The notes: generated from the letters alone by a model not told the origin. Positions 48,200 to 57,634 are shown, counted from the first letter of the stretch. The stretch: DNA of 64,000 nucleotides from an uncultured Cytophagales bacterium (GCA_938039675.1 CALHUI010000013.1:21814-85813); one strand, 5' to 3'. Numbers and translations are program-made.

Positions 48200-49507
48200 C
48201 TATTTCTGCCTGAAAAACAAGCGGATAGGCACTCCTTCCAAACTGAAGCGTTCGCGCATTTTATTTTCCAGATAGCGTTGGTAAGACTCCTGAATATACT
48301 GGGGCAAATTGCAGTAAAATGCAAACGTGGGGCACTTTGCCGGGAACTGGGTGATGTATTTTATCTTCACAAACTTGCCTTTGATGGCCGGCGGCGGATA
48401 GTTTTCTATCTCTTTCAGCATTACCTCGTTCAGTTGAGAGGTAGGAATTTTTTTGAACTTGTTGTGATATACTTCCACAGCCTTTGCCATGGCCTGAAAA
48501 ATGCGCTGTTTATTGATTACGGAGGTAAACAAAATAGGCATGTAGTCGATAGGCGCTAAACGCTTGCGAATGGAATCTTCTATTTGTTTAGCGGTTTTGC
48601 TGTCTTTTTCTACCATGTCCCATTTGTTAATCATCAATACGATACCTTTGTTATAGCGATGTGCCAATGAAATGATATTCACGTCTTGCGATTCCAGCCC
48701 TCGGGTAGCATCTACCATTACGATACATACGTCCGAATCTTCCAAAGCACGAATAGAGCGCAGGGTAGAATAAAACTCGATATTGTCCTTAATTTTAGAT
48801 TTGCGGCGCAACCCTGCCGTATCGGTAATGATAAAGTCCTGTCCGAACAGCCGGTAGCGGGTGTCTATGCTGTCGCGGGTGGTGCCGGCAATATCGGTAA
48901 CAATGCTGCGCTGCTGCCCCAGCAGTGCATTGAGGAAAGATGATTTGCCTACGTTGGGTCTTCCTAATATGGCAAAACGCGGCAACCCTGCATGCGGGTC
49001 TTCTTCTTGTTCCTCATCAAAATGTGAGGCAATGGCATCCAGCAAATCACCCGTTCCTGAACCATTGATGGCAGAAATAGGATAGATGTTGTCAAAGCCG
49101 AGTGCATAAAACTCACCCGCATAGTTCATCTTAGAGGGTGTATCGGCTTTATTGACAACAACATAAACAGGCTTTTTGCTGCGGCGAATGACGTTGGCAA
49201 AGTCCTTATCTAAATCGGTGAGGCCTGCATCCAAATCAACCATAAAAATGACCACGGAGGCTTCCTCAATGGCCAACTCTACCTGCTCGCGGATGGCATC
49301 CTCGAAAATGTCGTTTGAGCCGTGTACATAGCCACCCGTATCTATGACGGTAAAAAATTTATTGCCCCATTGTGCCTGGCCGTAGTGGCGGTCGCGTGTT
49401 ACGCCGCTTTTGTTGTCCATAATGGCTTTTCTGGACTCAATCAGCCGATTAAAGAGGGTGGATTTGCCTACGTTTGGCCTGCCGGTTATGGCGACAATAT
49501 TTGCCAT
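48200..49507 (-). CDS. der: Ribosome-assembly GTPase Der (EngA)
   Basis: A 435-residue protein with two tandem Ras-like GTPase domains and a C-terminal KH-like domain. Domain 1 starts with AITGRPNVGKSTLFNRLIES; domain 2 has AILGRPNVGKSSFLNALLGQ. The G3 motifs are DTGG and DTAG; the NKAD and NKWD motifs give guanine specificity. Der binds the large ribosomal subunit and is essential for 50S assembly. Length is typical. A -7 promoter element TAAATTTG lies on the minus strand at 49574-49581. Confidence 0.97.
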   Translation of the reverse strand: MANIVAITGRPNVGKSTLFNRLIESRKAIMDNKSGVTRDRHYGQAQWGNKFFTVIDTGGYVHGSNDIFEDAIREQVELAIEEASVVIFMVDLDAGLTDLDKDFANVIRRSKKPVYVVVNKADTPSKMNYAGEFYALGFDNIYPISAINGSGTGDLLDAIASHFDEEQEEDPHAGLPRFAILGRPNVGKSSFLNALLGQQRSIVTDIAGTTRDSIDTRYRLFGQDFIITDTAGLRRKSKIKDNIEFYSTLRSIRALEDSDVCIVMVDATRGLESQDVNIISLAHRYNKGIVLMINKWDMVEKDSKTAKQIEDSIRKRLAPIDYMPILFTSVINKQRIFQAMAKAVEVYHNKFKKIPTSQLNEVMLKEIENYPPPAIKGKFVKIKYITQFPAKCPTFAFYCNLPQYIQESYQRYLENKMRERFSLEGVPIRLFFRQK

Positions 49508-49573
49508 AATTTTTCAATGATTGAACATGATAACAGCGGGCAGCCTTCTGCCGCTATCCGTAATAAACGGGCG

Positions 49574-49581
49574 CAAATTTA
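49574..49581 (-). promoter_or_regulatory. Putative -7 element TAAATTTG of the der promoter
   Basis: On the minus strand TAAATTTG matches the Bacteroidota -7 consensus and lies 67 bases before the der ATG at 49507, in the 94-base gap to the aldehyde dehydrogenase stop. A properly spaced -33 element is not obvious. Confidence 0.45.
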
Positions 49582-49601
49582 GGGCAAAAAAGTGGGATTG
49601 C

Positions 49602-51029
49602 CTAATATTGGCTGTCAAACCACCAGGGGGAGGCTATGGGCTGCTGTTTGATTAAAAATGCTTTTTGGCGCATGAATCGCTTAATGGCAGAAGGCCCCAT
49701 GCGTGTGCCGCCAATCCCCGACATTTTAAACGAATTTTTCTCCCCTTCGTGCACCACGGCGGTCAGTGCGCAGTCGTTGATGCTGATGGCGCCGCCTTTA
49801 ATGCGTCTGCCAATAGCCATTGCTTCTTCGTTTGTTCCTGCAAATACGGCTGCGCTTAGCCCGAAAACGGTGCTGTTTGCCTTTTCTATGGCATCTTCTA
49901 TGCCATGAAACGGCATGACGGGCATAAGAGGCCCAAAGGTCTCTTCGCTCATTACCTTCATATCGGGGCTGACGTTGGTGAGAACGGTCGGGAAGCACCA
50001 TCCGCCGCCATCAATGGTTTCTACATGTCCCGGGCCGGTCAGAATTTTTGCGCCTTTTTCGCGTGCATCGCGCAGGTGCTCGTTGATAATATCTATCTGC
50101 TTGTCGGAAATGATAGGCCCAATTTGTCCGCTGTCGTAGGTGGGGTACGCAAACCGCAATTGGTTGGTTTTCTGCACTAACATATCTACGAATTGGTCAA
50201 ACACGCTGTCTTCCACATAGATACGTTCGATGGAAAGACAGGATTGCCCGGCGTTTACTACCGAACCCCACAGCAGGGAAGAGGTGGCATGGTCTAAGTC
50301 AGCCGTTGCCGTAACAATAGCGGGGTCTTTTCCGCCCAATTCCAAAAATACGGGTTTGAAATGACGGGCTGCCGATGCATACACCTTTAAACCGGTGGCT
50401 ACACTGCCCGTAAAGCAAACAATATCGGTCAGTTCTACTAACTGCGCACCGGTTTGGCCTGCACCTTCTACATACACCAGTACATCGGCAAGTGCAGGTA
50501 CTTGCGCAATAGATTCCATCAATGGTTTAATAAATCGAGGCGTTACTTCGCTTGGTTTTACTATGACCGCACAGCCTGCTAGCAATGCAGGGATGGTATC
50601 TATCAACGACAGCAACAGCGGGAAGTTCCATGGGCTGATTACGCCTGCCAATTGGTACGGTTCTAAGTCTTGTTCAATACTGATAAACGGAATACTGCTT
50701 TGTTTTTCAATCTTTTGACTCAAAAAATCAGTGGCAATGCCGCACCAGCGGTCAATGGAAGATGCGATTAACTGTGCTTCCAGTACTGATTCGGATTTGC
50801 GCCCTGTATCAACAGAAAGTGCTTCTATCAGTTGCGGCAGCATTGCCTGTGAAGCGGCTTTCCATTGTTGCAAGGCTGCTACTCTGCCGGCTACGCCAAG
50901 TGCTTGCCATTGCGGTTGTGCGGTGCGCATTCGTTGGCAAATAGCTGCTAATTCTGTTGCATCGGGTGGGTAGATGGTGTAATCGTATTGGCCGTTTCTG
51001 GGGTTGCGAACCGATAGCGTTTGGGTCAT
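49602..51029 (-). CDS. NAD(P)-dependent aldehyde dehydrogenase
   Basis: A 475-residue ALDH-superfamily protein. The NAD-binding segment is ISPWNFPLLLSLIDTIPALL with KPSEVTP. The GSVATGLKVYA helix replaces the usual GSTxVG. The catalytic residues are Glu230 in FLELGGKDPAI and Cys264 in VVNAGQSCLSIERIYV. The C-terminal oligomerisation strand is present. The substrate is not clear. The sequence type is close to succinate-semialdehyde or long-chain aldehyde dehydrogenases without a membrane tail. It is monocistronic; the candidate small RNA at 51.1-51.2 kb lies upstream in the opposite orientation. Confidence 0.92.
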   Translation of the reverse strand: MTQTLSVRNPRNGQYDYTIYPPDATELAAICQRMRTAQPQWQALGVAGRVAALQQWKAASQAMLPQLIEALSVDTGRKSESVLEAQLIASSIDRWCGIATDFLSQKIEKQSSIPFISIEQDLEPYQLAGVISPWNFPLLLSLIDTIPALLAGCAVIVKPSEVTPRFIKPLMESIAQVPALADVLVYVEGAGQTGAQLVELTDIVCFTGSVATGLKVYASAARHFKPVFLELGGKDPAIVTATADLDHATSSLLWGSVVNAGQSCLSIERIYVEDSVFDQFVDMLVQKTNQLRFAYPTYDSGQIGPIISDKQIDIINEHLRDAREKGAKILTGPGHVETIDGGGWCFPTVLTNVSPDMKVMSEETFGPLMPVMPFHGIEDAIEKANSTVFGLSAAVFAGTNEEAMAIGRRIKGGAISINDCALTAVVHEGEKNSFKMSGIGGTRMGPSAIKRFMRQKAFLIKQQPIASPWWFDSQY

Positions 51030-51108
51030 GGGATGTATGTCTTCAAAAATTTTTCTAAAAGTAGCTCAATGATGATTTATGTCATCATTAATTGGTAAAA
51101 ACTATCCG

Positions 51109-51116
51109 TATTTTTG
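51109..51116 (+). promoter_or_regulatory. Putative -7 element TATTTTTG ahead of a candidate small RNA
   Basis: TATTTTTG matches TAnnTTTG. A TTG at 51092-51094 lies 14 bases upstream, shorter than the usual -33 spacing, so the promoter call is tentative. Confidence 0.35.
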
Positions 51117-51121
51117 TATCA

Positions 51122-51227
51122 GTCATTGAGAGGACGAATAACCGATGGTGCCGGAAACAATTTTTTTAGCGTACAGTCATTTTTTAATGCACCAGAGCCC
51201 CACTACTTCTTGGTGGGGCTTTTTTTT
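51122..51227 (+). ncRNA. Candidate intergenic small RNA
   Basis: A plus-strand segment of about 105 bases that starts just after a TAnnTTTG element and ends in a strong Rho-independent terminator. It contains no convincing reading frame and lies between two genes transcribed on the minus strand. Its terminator hairpin overlaps the last codons and stop of the NIF3-like gene. It does not resemble tmRNA, SRP RNA or RNase P RNA as far as I can see. This is an inference from promoter plus terminator only. Confidence 0.3.
51196..51227 (+). terminator. Plus-strand Rho-independent terminator
   Basis: AGCCCCAC at 51196-51203 pairs perfectly with GTGGGGCT at 51213-51220, followed by a run of T to 51228. 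It faces away from the NIF3-like gene, whose stop codon (51203-51205) lies in the stem and loop, and so appears to end a plus-strand transcript. On the minus strand no T-run follows. Confidence 0.8.
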
Positions 51228-52366
51228 AACCAAGAAACACTGCCGTTTGTTTTCTCTCTCGTGAAGTAAAATACAGGATTGGTGCAAATACTTGTGATTT
51301 GTAAGGGAATTTCTGCCGGAATATGTGGTTGCAGATATTCCTGCAACAGTTCGGTAGTACAAATTTCGCTTTCGTAGTGTCCGATGTCTGCAATAACGAT
51401 TTTGCTGTCGGCATCAAAAAACTGGTGATACTTATAGTCGGCAGTAACGAAGAAGTCTGCTCCTGCTGCAATGGCGTTGTTTAGCAGAAAACTTCCCGAA
51501 CCGCCACATACAGCCACTCGTCGCACGGGTTTTTCCAATAAGCGGGTATGACGGATACAGGGTGTTTGAAAAGATTCGTTCAACAGATTTAGGAACTGTA
51601 CTTCGGTCATCTCCTGAGGCAAATCTCCCACCATACCGGCTCCTGTTTGGGGGTTTTCGTTGGCAAGCGGGTAAATGTCAAAGGCTACCTCTTCGTAGGG
51701 GTGGGCTTTGCGCATGGCTGTAATAATTCTGCTTTGTAAATAAGTAGGGAAAACAGCTTCTAATCGGTCTTCTTCTACGCGCTCCAATTGGTTGGCCTGC
51801 CCGATGAACGGATGGGCATTTTCGTTGGGTTTGAAAGTGCCTTCGCCGCGCAGGGTAAACGTGCAATGGCTGTAATTGCCGATTTGTCCTGCTCCTGCCG
51901 CCGCAATGGCCTCACGCACAACGTCTGTATGCGAAACGGGCACAAAAACAGACAGTTTTTGCAAAGTCTCGCGTTTGGGTGCTAAAATTTTCTGATTCAG
52001 CAATCCTATCTTATTGGCAATGCGATGATTCACGCCTTGCAACACATTGTCCAAGTTGGTATGAATGGCATAAATAGCAATATCGTGTTTAATTGCCTTG
52101 ATAACAGTGCACTCGATGTAGTTGCGCCCGTTGAGTTTTTTCAATCCTGAAAATACAATCGGATGGTGCGTAACAATCAGGTTGCAGTTTTTACTAATGG
52201 CTTCCTCTACGACCTCTTCGGTAGCATCCAAACTGATGAGAATACCTGTCAGCAACTGGCTTTCGCTGCCGGTAATGAGCCCTGCATTGTCATAGGATTC
52301 TTGCAAAGCTGTCGGGGCAAGCGTGGCTAACAGTCGCGTAATATGTCCGATGGTAAACGATTGCAT
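51203..52366 (-). CDS. NIF3-family dinuclear metal-centre protein
   Basis: A 387-residue protein of the NIF3/YbgI family, with two NIF3 half-domains and an inserted PII-like domain of about 110 residues as in the longer Bacillota and Bacteroidota forms. Metal ligands are visible in IVTHHPIVFSGLK and AIYAIHTNLDN at the N-terminal half and in IADIGHYESEICTTELLQEY at the C-terminal half. The function is not firmly known; a GTP cyclohydrolase II-like assignment exists for some. I use the ATG at 52366, just before the LLATLAP helix. The stop codon is inside the hairpin of a plus-strand terminator, an unusual arrangement. It is divergent from the LVIVD gene (117 bases). Confidence 0.92.
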   Translation of the reverse strand: MQSFTIGHITRLLATLAPTALQESYDNAGLITGSESQLLTGILISLDATEEVVEEAISKNCNLIVTHHPIVFSGLKKLNGRNYIECTVIKAIKHDIAIYAIHTNLDNVLQGVNHRIANKIGLLNQKILAPKRETLQKLSVFVPVSHTDVVREAIAAAGAGQIGNYSHCTFTLRGEGTFKPNENAHPFIGQANQLERVEEDRLEAVFPTYLQSRIITAMRKAHPYEEVAFDIYPLANENPQTGAGMVGDLPQEMTEVQFLNLLNESFQTPCIRHTRLLEKPVRRVAVCGGSGSFLLNNAIAAGADFFVTADYKYHQFFDADSKIVIADIGHYESEICTTELLQEYLQPHIPAEIPLQITSICTNPVFYFTREKTNGSVSWLKKSPTKK

Positions 52367-52483
52367 ATGCTTCAAATATTTGCTGACATGAAAATTAGGT
52401 CATTTGCACATTTTTTTTCTGTTGTGCAGCAACCTTTTCGGCAAAAAGCTGCTCTATACAGTCAAACAAATCTTAGAAAAGCC

Positions 52484-53734
52484 ATGAAAACCGTTTTTAA
52501 ATATGCTGCCGCAGTCATCGTCATGCTGGCAGTTTTCGGACAAACGTTCGCAACCTTTGCACAAAGCAGCCTTTCACAGGCAGGTAAAATCTGGTATGAT
52601 GACGGGTTTCTGTATGTGAATATTATCAACGAAGGTGTACTGATTATCAACAACTTTGACCCGAAAGCACCCAAGAAAGTAGGGTTTATCCAAATTCCGG
52701 GCAATGTGGATATAGCCGTTCGCGGAAATATTATGTATGCCAATTCTCATCAGGATTTAGTAGCGCTCGATATTTCCGATTTGAATGCCATCAGGGAACT
52801 GCGACGCATCCCTGCGGTTTTCACGCATCGTCCGCGCCCGGGTGCATGGGATGCCAACACAATTGCATGGCGAACAGGTAACGACCTGCAAAATATCATC
52901 CGCAATGCCTTTGGCAGATTTGGACTTGTCGGCGGCAATAACGGTATCGGCATAATGGGCAACACCTTTGGTGTAAACAGCAACCCGCTGGTAATGAGCG
53001 CCGCACCTACGGCAAAAGCGCCTGCCAACCGTCCGACAGGTGGCGGCAAAGGCGGCTCTATGGCCTGTTTCGTACTGATGGACGACTTTTTGTATGCCAT
53101 TGATTCGCGCGATTTGTTGGTATTTTCCATCAGAAATGCGGCTTCCCCCGAGCTAATTGGTCAAAAAATACCTGTCAATAGCGATATTGAAACCCTTTTT
53201 GGCTATGAAAACCGCCTTTTTGTAGGTTCGCAATCAGGTATGTATATTTTCAATGCGACCGAACGCACCCGCCCGCAGTTGGAGGGAACGTATCGCCACG
53301 TGCGCAGTTGCGACCCTGTTGTCGTAGAAGGGCAATATGCATACGTAACCTTGCGCAACGGCAGCGATTGCGGCGGCAACGTGAACCAGTTAGATGTCAT
53401 AGACATCAGCAACCCTTCGCGTCCGCAAAAAGTACGCACCTACCCCATGACCAATCCGCACGGTTTGGGTATTGACAACGGACTGCTGTTTATTTGCGAC
53501 GGTCGCGACGGGCTGAAAGCCTTTGACGCAAGCAATCCGCGGGCAATCAAACAGATTGCACATTTCACCAACATTCAAACCTACGATGTCATTCCCAACA
53601 ATCACCGCAAAATATTAATGATGGTAGGCGGCAATAAAATTACCCAATACGACTACCGCGACCCCTTCAAACTTGCCGAACTCAGTGTGCTCGATTTGAG
53701 CAGCACCTCTGATATTCAGGCAGTTAATCGCTAA
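52484..53734 (+). CDS. LVIVD-repeat secreted protein
   Basis: A 416-residue protein with a signal peptide (AVFGQTFATFAQ). It is built of beta-propeller-like repeats of the LVIVD type, seen as LLVFSIRNAASPELIGQK, LDVIDISNPSRPQKVRTY and GLKAFDASNPRAIKQIA, each with an I-x-N/D-x-S-x-P turn. A Gly/Asn-rich segment (about 145-185, FGLVGGNNGIGIMGN) is inserted. LVIVD proteins are usually outer-surface or periplasmic and may bind ligands or metals, but no activity is proven. I use the ATG at 52484, which starts the signal peptide. A terminator follows at 53777-53820. Confidence 0.9.
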   Translation: MKTVFKYAAAVIVMLAVFGQTFATFAQSSLSQAGKIWYDDGFLYVNIINEGVLIINNFDPKAPKKVGFIQIPGNVDIAVRGNIMYANSHQDLVALDISDLNAIRELRRIPAVFTHRPRPGAWDANTIAWRTGNDLQNIIRNAFGRFGLVGGNNGIGIMGNTFGVNSNPLVMSAAPTAKAPANRPTGGGKGGSMACFVLMDDFLYAIDSRDLLVFSIRNAASPELIGQKIPVNSDIETLFGYENRLFVGSQSGMYIFNATERTRPQLEGTYRHVRSCDPVVVEGQYAYVTLRNGSDCGGNVNQLDVIDISNPSRPQKVRTYPMTNPHGLGIDNGLLFICDGRDGLKAFDASNPRAIKQIAHFTNIQTYDVIPNNHRKILMMVGGNKITQYDYRDPFKLAELSVLDLSSTSDIQAVNR

Positions 53735-53776
53735 CGGTATTTTTTAGAACGAGCTTTCATCTTGCAGAGTACCGTG

Positions 53777-53820
53777 AAACTTTCCTGTAACAAATGTATG
53801 CAGGAAAGTTTTTGTTTTTT
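53777..53820 (+). terminator. Rho-independent terminator of the LVIVD gene
   Basis: AAACTTTCCTG at 53777-53787 pairs perfectly with CAGGAAAGTTT at 53801-53811, followed by a T-rich tract to 53820, 43 bases after the LVIVD stop codon. Confidence 0.9.
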
Positions 53821-53868
53821 CCCAATCAATTTATAGTTTATGGCACAAAGTAACATTGAGGTAAGCCA

Positions 53869-54444
53869 ATGATTTTTACCGACAAACTGAACACCAGCAA
53901 TACCGTATCTAAGGGAAATATACTCATTGCAGAACCTTTTTTGCCGGATGGAAATTTTGAGCGGACGGTAGTACTTCTTTGCGAACATAGTGAAGAAAAA
54001 GGCTCTTTTGGTTTGATTTTGAACAAACCCACTTCACTTGCTGTGAACGAGGCAGTAGAAATGTTTGATATAGACCAAAAAATATACATAGGAGGCCCGG
54101 TTGAGCAAAATACTTTACACTTTATCCATACATTTTCCGACATCGAAGGAAGCCTTCCTGTTAAAGACGGCATTTACTGGGGCGGAGACATTGAGCAAAT
54201 GAGTCATTACAGCAATCTGCGTCAGCTGAATCCTTCCAACTGTCGTTTTTTTGTAGGCTATAGTGGCTGGGCTGCTCGCCAGTTGGCAGGCGAAATCGAG
54301 CAAAACTCATGGATTATCTATCGCGAGTCCATTGAGGGACTTTTTACGTGGCCTACCGATAAAATGTGGCAGACCATATTAAAAAATATGGGAGGCAAGT
54401 ACCGCGCTTATTCAAATTTTCCTGAAGACCCGCGTTTGAATTAA
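53869..54444 (+). CDS. YqgE/AlgH family protein
   Basis: A 191-residue protein of the UPF0301 (YqgE/AlgH) family. Conserved blocks are GNILIAEPFLPDGNFERTVV at the start, then GSFGLILNKPTSL, IYIGGPVEQNTLHFIHTF, IYWGGDIEQM and RFFVGYSGWAARQLAGEI. Regulation of alginate synthesis was once proposed for the Pseudomonas protein; the role in Bacteroidota is unknown. It stands in a row with DUF349 and gcdH on the plus strand. The DUF349 gene has its own promoter in the 47-base gap that follows. Confidence 0.95.
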   Translation: MIFTDKLNTSNTVSKGNILIAEPFLPDGNFERTVVLLCEHSEEKGSFGLILNKPTSLAVNEAVEMFDIDQKIYIGGPVEQNTLHFIHTFSDIEGSLPVKDGIYWGGDIEQMSHYSNLRQLNPSNCRFFVGYSGWAARQLAGEIEQNSWIIYRESIEGLFTWPTDKMWQTILKNMGGKYRAYSNFPEDPRLN

Positions 54445-54463
54445 AGCGAAATTGCTACCTTTG
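54435..54463 (+). promoter_or_regulatory. Promoter of the DUF349 gene (TTTG-N17-TACCTTTG)
   Basis: TTTG at 54435-54438 and TACCTTTG at 54456-54463 match the -33 and -7 elements of the Bacteroidota housekeeping sigma factor with a 17-base gap. The expected start of transcription is about 54470, 22 bases before the ATG at 54492. This is the best-formed promoter in the window. Confidence 0.7.
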
Positions 54464-54491
54464 CAAGGTATGCAGTCTCTTTAACTTAAGC

Positions 54492-56378
54492 ATGATTGAC
54501 CCAATCGAAAACCGTAACGAAGCCTCTGAGCTTAATCAACAAGAAGCATTAGCGCCAGTTCCTTCTCAGGAAGAACACTCCCTAACGTCCGATGAAATTT
54601 CTATCCATGACGAACATGCCTCTGAGGAGTATGAGCATGATTTGGATATGATGGGCGAACAGGACTTCTCACAATATACCAAAGAGCAGTTTGTAGAAGC
54701 TTCTGCGAAATTATTTGATGAAAATAATTTCAAAAAAGTTGATGAGATTCTCCGACTGATGAAAGTGGAAGTTGATCGCATCAACAAAGAAGAGCGTGAA
54801 GAAGCACTGCAAAAGTTTTTGGCAGAAGGTGGCGAGCAGGATGCTTTTGAGTTTAAATCTGATGCCCTGATTGACAAGTTTTATGCTAACTATAAGGCAT
54901 TAAAAGATAGAAAGGCAAAGTATTACGATGAGCTGGAAAAACGTCGTCAAAAAAATTATGATGATAAAAATGCAATTTTACAACAAATTAAAGCATTAGT
55001 AGAAGGCGGCGATACAGGCAAAGGCAGCTTGGATAAGTTAAAAGAACTCCAACAAAAGTGGAAGGAAATAGGACCTGTGTCTCCTCAGCAAGCTGATGCC
55101 CTTTACAGCACTTATAATGCTCTTTTAGATCGTTTCTACAGCCAAAAGAGCATTGAGATAGAACTGATTGAGTTAGATCGTCGTAAAAACTTGGCTGCCA
55201 AGCAGGAAATTTGCGAGAGAGCCGAAGCTCTTGCCGCCAGTGATAATATCAATGCGGCTATATCTGTACTCAATAAACTGAAAGAGGAGTACAAGTCGGT
55301 AGGCCCTGTGCCCAAAGACCAGCAAGAGGCCATTTGGCAGCGCTTTAAGGTAGCTGCCGATGCTATCTATGAGCGCAAGCGCAAAGCCTCTGAAGAGATG
55401 CGCCGCACCTTGGAAGAAAACATGAAAGCAAAACAGGCGCTGTGCATAAAAATCGAGCCTTTTGCCGAATTCAACTCCGACCGCATTACCGAATGGAATG
55501 CCAAGACTAAAGAAATTATGGCGTTGCAGGCAGAGTGGGAAAAAATAGGCCCTGCGCCGAAAGAGGTGGCAAAAGATATCAACAAACAGTTTTGGAGCAA
55601 CTTTAAGCAGTTTTTTGCAGCCAAAGGTCGGTTCTTTGACCGTTTAGAAAAAACACGCCAAGAAAACCTAAGCCAAAAAATAGAGTTGTGCCGTCAGGCA
55701 GAAGCACTAAAAGACAGCAACGAGTGGGAAGCTGTAACAGCTACATTAAAAAAACTGCAAGAGCAATGGAAAAAAATCGGTTCTGTGCCCGAATCGCAAC
55801 GTGAAGCTGTCTATCAGCGGTTTAAGGCTGCCTGCGACTATTTCTTTGAGCGCAAGCGCAACAAATCTCAGGCCCGGGAAAAAGAGTTTGATACCAATCT
55901 GGCAAAGAAACGCGCCATTTGCGAACAGATAGAAGCCTTAGCAGCAGCTAAAGAAACCGACCTTGCCAAGTTGGAAGAGTTACATAAGTCATTCTTAGCC
56001 ATTGGGTTCGTACCGCGCAATCAGGTGGAGAAAATAGCTGACCGTTTGGATAATGCTGTCACTTCTTTCCTGAAAAATTTGGATATGCCAGAAGAAGAAC
56101 GTGAAAAAGTCAAGTTCCAACTGCAACTCCAATCCTTGGAAGGCAATCCTGATGTCGGAAGAATTATAGCCAAGCAGGAGCAGGCTCTTCGCAAAAAGAT
56201 TGCGGCTATGGAAAACGATATTTCGCTGTGGAAAAACAATCTGGATTTCTTTGCCAATTCCAAAACAGCAGATAAACTGCGCCGCGATTTCCAAGTGAAG
56301 ATAGATGCCGCCGAAAATCAGTTGGATAAACTGCGCTCACAACTTCGTGCCTTAGTAAGCACTGTGAATAAAAAATAA
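54492..56378 (+). CDS. DUF349-repeat protein
   Basis: A 628-residue, highly charged helical protein. After an acidic N-terminal region (about 1-65) it contains at least five DUF349 repeats of about 70-75 residues, each with a WK-x-[IV]-G-[PS]-[VA] core: LQQKWKEIGPVSPQQADALY, then YKSVGPVPKDQQEAIWQRFK, WEKIGPAPKEVAKDINKQFW, and WKKIGSVPESQREAVYQRFK. The end is a coiled coil. The family is found mainly in Bacteroidota and Actinobacteria and is of unknown role. A good promoter precedes it. The gcdH gene follows 29 bases after the stop. Confidence 0.93.
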   Translation: MIDPIENRNEASELNQQEALAPVPSQEEHSLTSDEISIHDEHASEEYEHDLDMMGEQDFSQYTKEQFVEASAKLFDENNFKKVDEILRLMKVEVDRINKEEREEALQKFLAEGGEQDAFEFKSDALIDKFYANYKALKDRKAKYYDELEKRRQKNYDDKNAILQQIKALVEGGDTGKGSLDKLKELQQKWKEIGPVSPQQADALYSTYNALLDRFYSQKSIEIELIELDRRKNLAAKQEICERAEALAASDNINAAISVLNKLKEEYKSVGPVPKDQQEAIWQRFKVAADAIYERKRKASEEMRRTLEENMKAKQALCIKIEPFAEFNSDRITEWNAKTKEIMALQAEWEKIGPAPKEVAKDINKQFWSNFKQFFAAKGRFFDRLEKTRQENLSQKIELCRQAEALKDSNEWEAVTATLKKLQEQWKKIGSVPESQREAVYQRFKAACDYFFERKRNKSQAREKEFDTNLAKKRAICEQIEALAAAKETDLAKLEELHKSFLAIGFVPRNQVEKIADRLDNAVTSFLKNLDMPEEEREKVKFQLQLQSLEGNPDVGRIIAKQEQALRKKIAAMENDISLWKNNLDFFANSKTADKLRRDFQVKIDAAENQLDKLRSQLRALVSTVNKK

Positions 56379-56407
56379 ACAACAACCCTTTAATCAATCT
56401 GCAAGTG

Positions 56408-57634
56408 ATGGATACTTTCTTGGCAGAAAATTTATTAGACACCATTCAGCGTAAAAATGCTCCTGATTTGTTTGAGCATCCGGACTTCTATGGCGTAGAT
56501 GATTTGCTTACGCCCGAGCATCGCATGATTCGTCAAAGCATCCGCGATTTTGTGAAGCGTGAAATCAGCCCTATAATTGAAGATTGTGCACAACGCAATA
56601 TATTTCCTTCATTTATTGTTCAAAAATTCGGCGAAATAGGTGCTTTCGGCCCTACAATTCCTGTGGAATATGGCGGCGGCGGCTTAGATTATATCTCCTA
56701 CGGCATCATTATGCAAGAGATTGAGCGCGGCGATTCCGGTATGCGTTCTACGGCTTCCGTGCAAGGTTCGCTGGTGATGTACCCCATCTACAAATTCGGT
56801 AGCGAAGAGCAACGCAGAAAGTATTTGCCTAAGTTAGGTTCAGGCGAATATCTGGGTTGTTTCGGGCTGACTGAACCAGACCATGGTTCTAACCCTTCGG
56901 GCATGACTACCAACTTCAAAGATATGGGCGACCACTATCTGTTGAATGGTGCAAAAATGTGGATTAGCAATGCTCCCGAAGCCGATATTGCGGTGGTTTG
57001 GGCGAAAAACGAGCAAGGCAGAATTCATGGCCTGATTGTAGAACGCGGCATGGAAGGTTTCAGTACGCCCATTACACATGGCAAATGGAGTCTTCGCGCA
57101 AGTATTACGGGCGAGTTGGTTTTTGACAATGTAAAAGTGCCTAAGGAAAACCTGCTGCCCAATAAGAGCGGTTTAGGTGCACCTATGATGTGCCTTGACT
57201 CTGCACGCTACGGTATTGCATGGGGTGCTATTGGTGCTGCCATGGACTGCTACGAAACAGCGCGTCGTTATGCTATGGAGCGCATTCAGTTCGGTAAGCC
57301 AATTGCATCTTTTCAATTGGTGCAGAAAAAATTAGCAGAAATGCTTACCGAAATTACCAAAGCGCAGTTGGTGGCATGGCGACTGGGTGTGCTAATGAAT
57401 CAAGGCAAGGCTACTACTGCTCAAATTTCATTGGCTAAGCGCAATAATGTGACAATGGCGCTGGAAGTAGCGCGCGAATCCCGTCAGATTTTGGGAGGCA
57501 TGGGTATCACGGGCGAATACAGCATTATGCGCCACATGATGAATCTGGAATCTGTAGTTACCTATGAGGGTACGCACGATATTCACCTGCTCATTCTTGG
57601 TAAAGAAATTACCGGCATTCCTGCTTTTGCATAA
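56408..57634 (+). CDS. gcdH: Glutaryl-CoA dehydrogenase
   Basis: A 408-residue acyl-CoA dehydrogenase family enzyme that oxidises and decarboxylates glutaryl-CoA to crotonyl-CoA in lysine and tryptophan breakdown. It follows the human GCDH pattern closely: SVQGSLVMYPIYKFGSEEQR, LGCFGLTEPDHGSNP, RYGIAWGAIGAAMDCYETAR and YEGTHDIHLLILGKEITGI. The substrate-carboxylate-binding arginine lies in GDSGMRSTAS (Arg113) and the catalytic base is Glu387 in YEGTHDIH. I use the ATG at 56408, three bases after a GTG. A terminator at 57665-57696 ends its transcript. Confidence 0.95.
   Translation: MDTFLAENLLDTIQRKNAPDLFEHPDFYGVDDLLTPEHRMIRQSIRDFVKREISPIIEDCAQRNIFPSFIVQKFGEIGAFGPTIPVEYGGGGLDYISYGIIMQEIERGDSGMRSTASVQGSLVMYPIYKFGSEEQRRKYLPKLGSGEYLGCFGLTEPDHGSNPSGMTTNFKDMGDHYLLNGAKMWISNAPEADIAVVWAKNEQGRIHGLIVERGMEGFSTPITHGKWSLRASITGELVFDNVKVPKENLLPNKSGLGAPMMCLDSARYGIAWGAIGAAMDCYETARRYAMERIQFGKPIASFQLVQKKLAEMLTEITKAQLVAWRLGVLMNQGKATTAQISLAKRNNVTMALEVARESRQILGGMGITGEYSIMRHMMNLESVVTYEGTHDIHLLILGKEITGIPAFA

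Noticed and set aside
51144..51300. Small open frame on the plus strand starting at ATGGTGCCGG
   Set aside because: It runs through the terminator hairpin and into the antisense of the NIF3-like gene, with no protein-like features.
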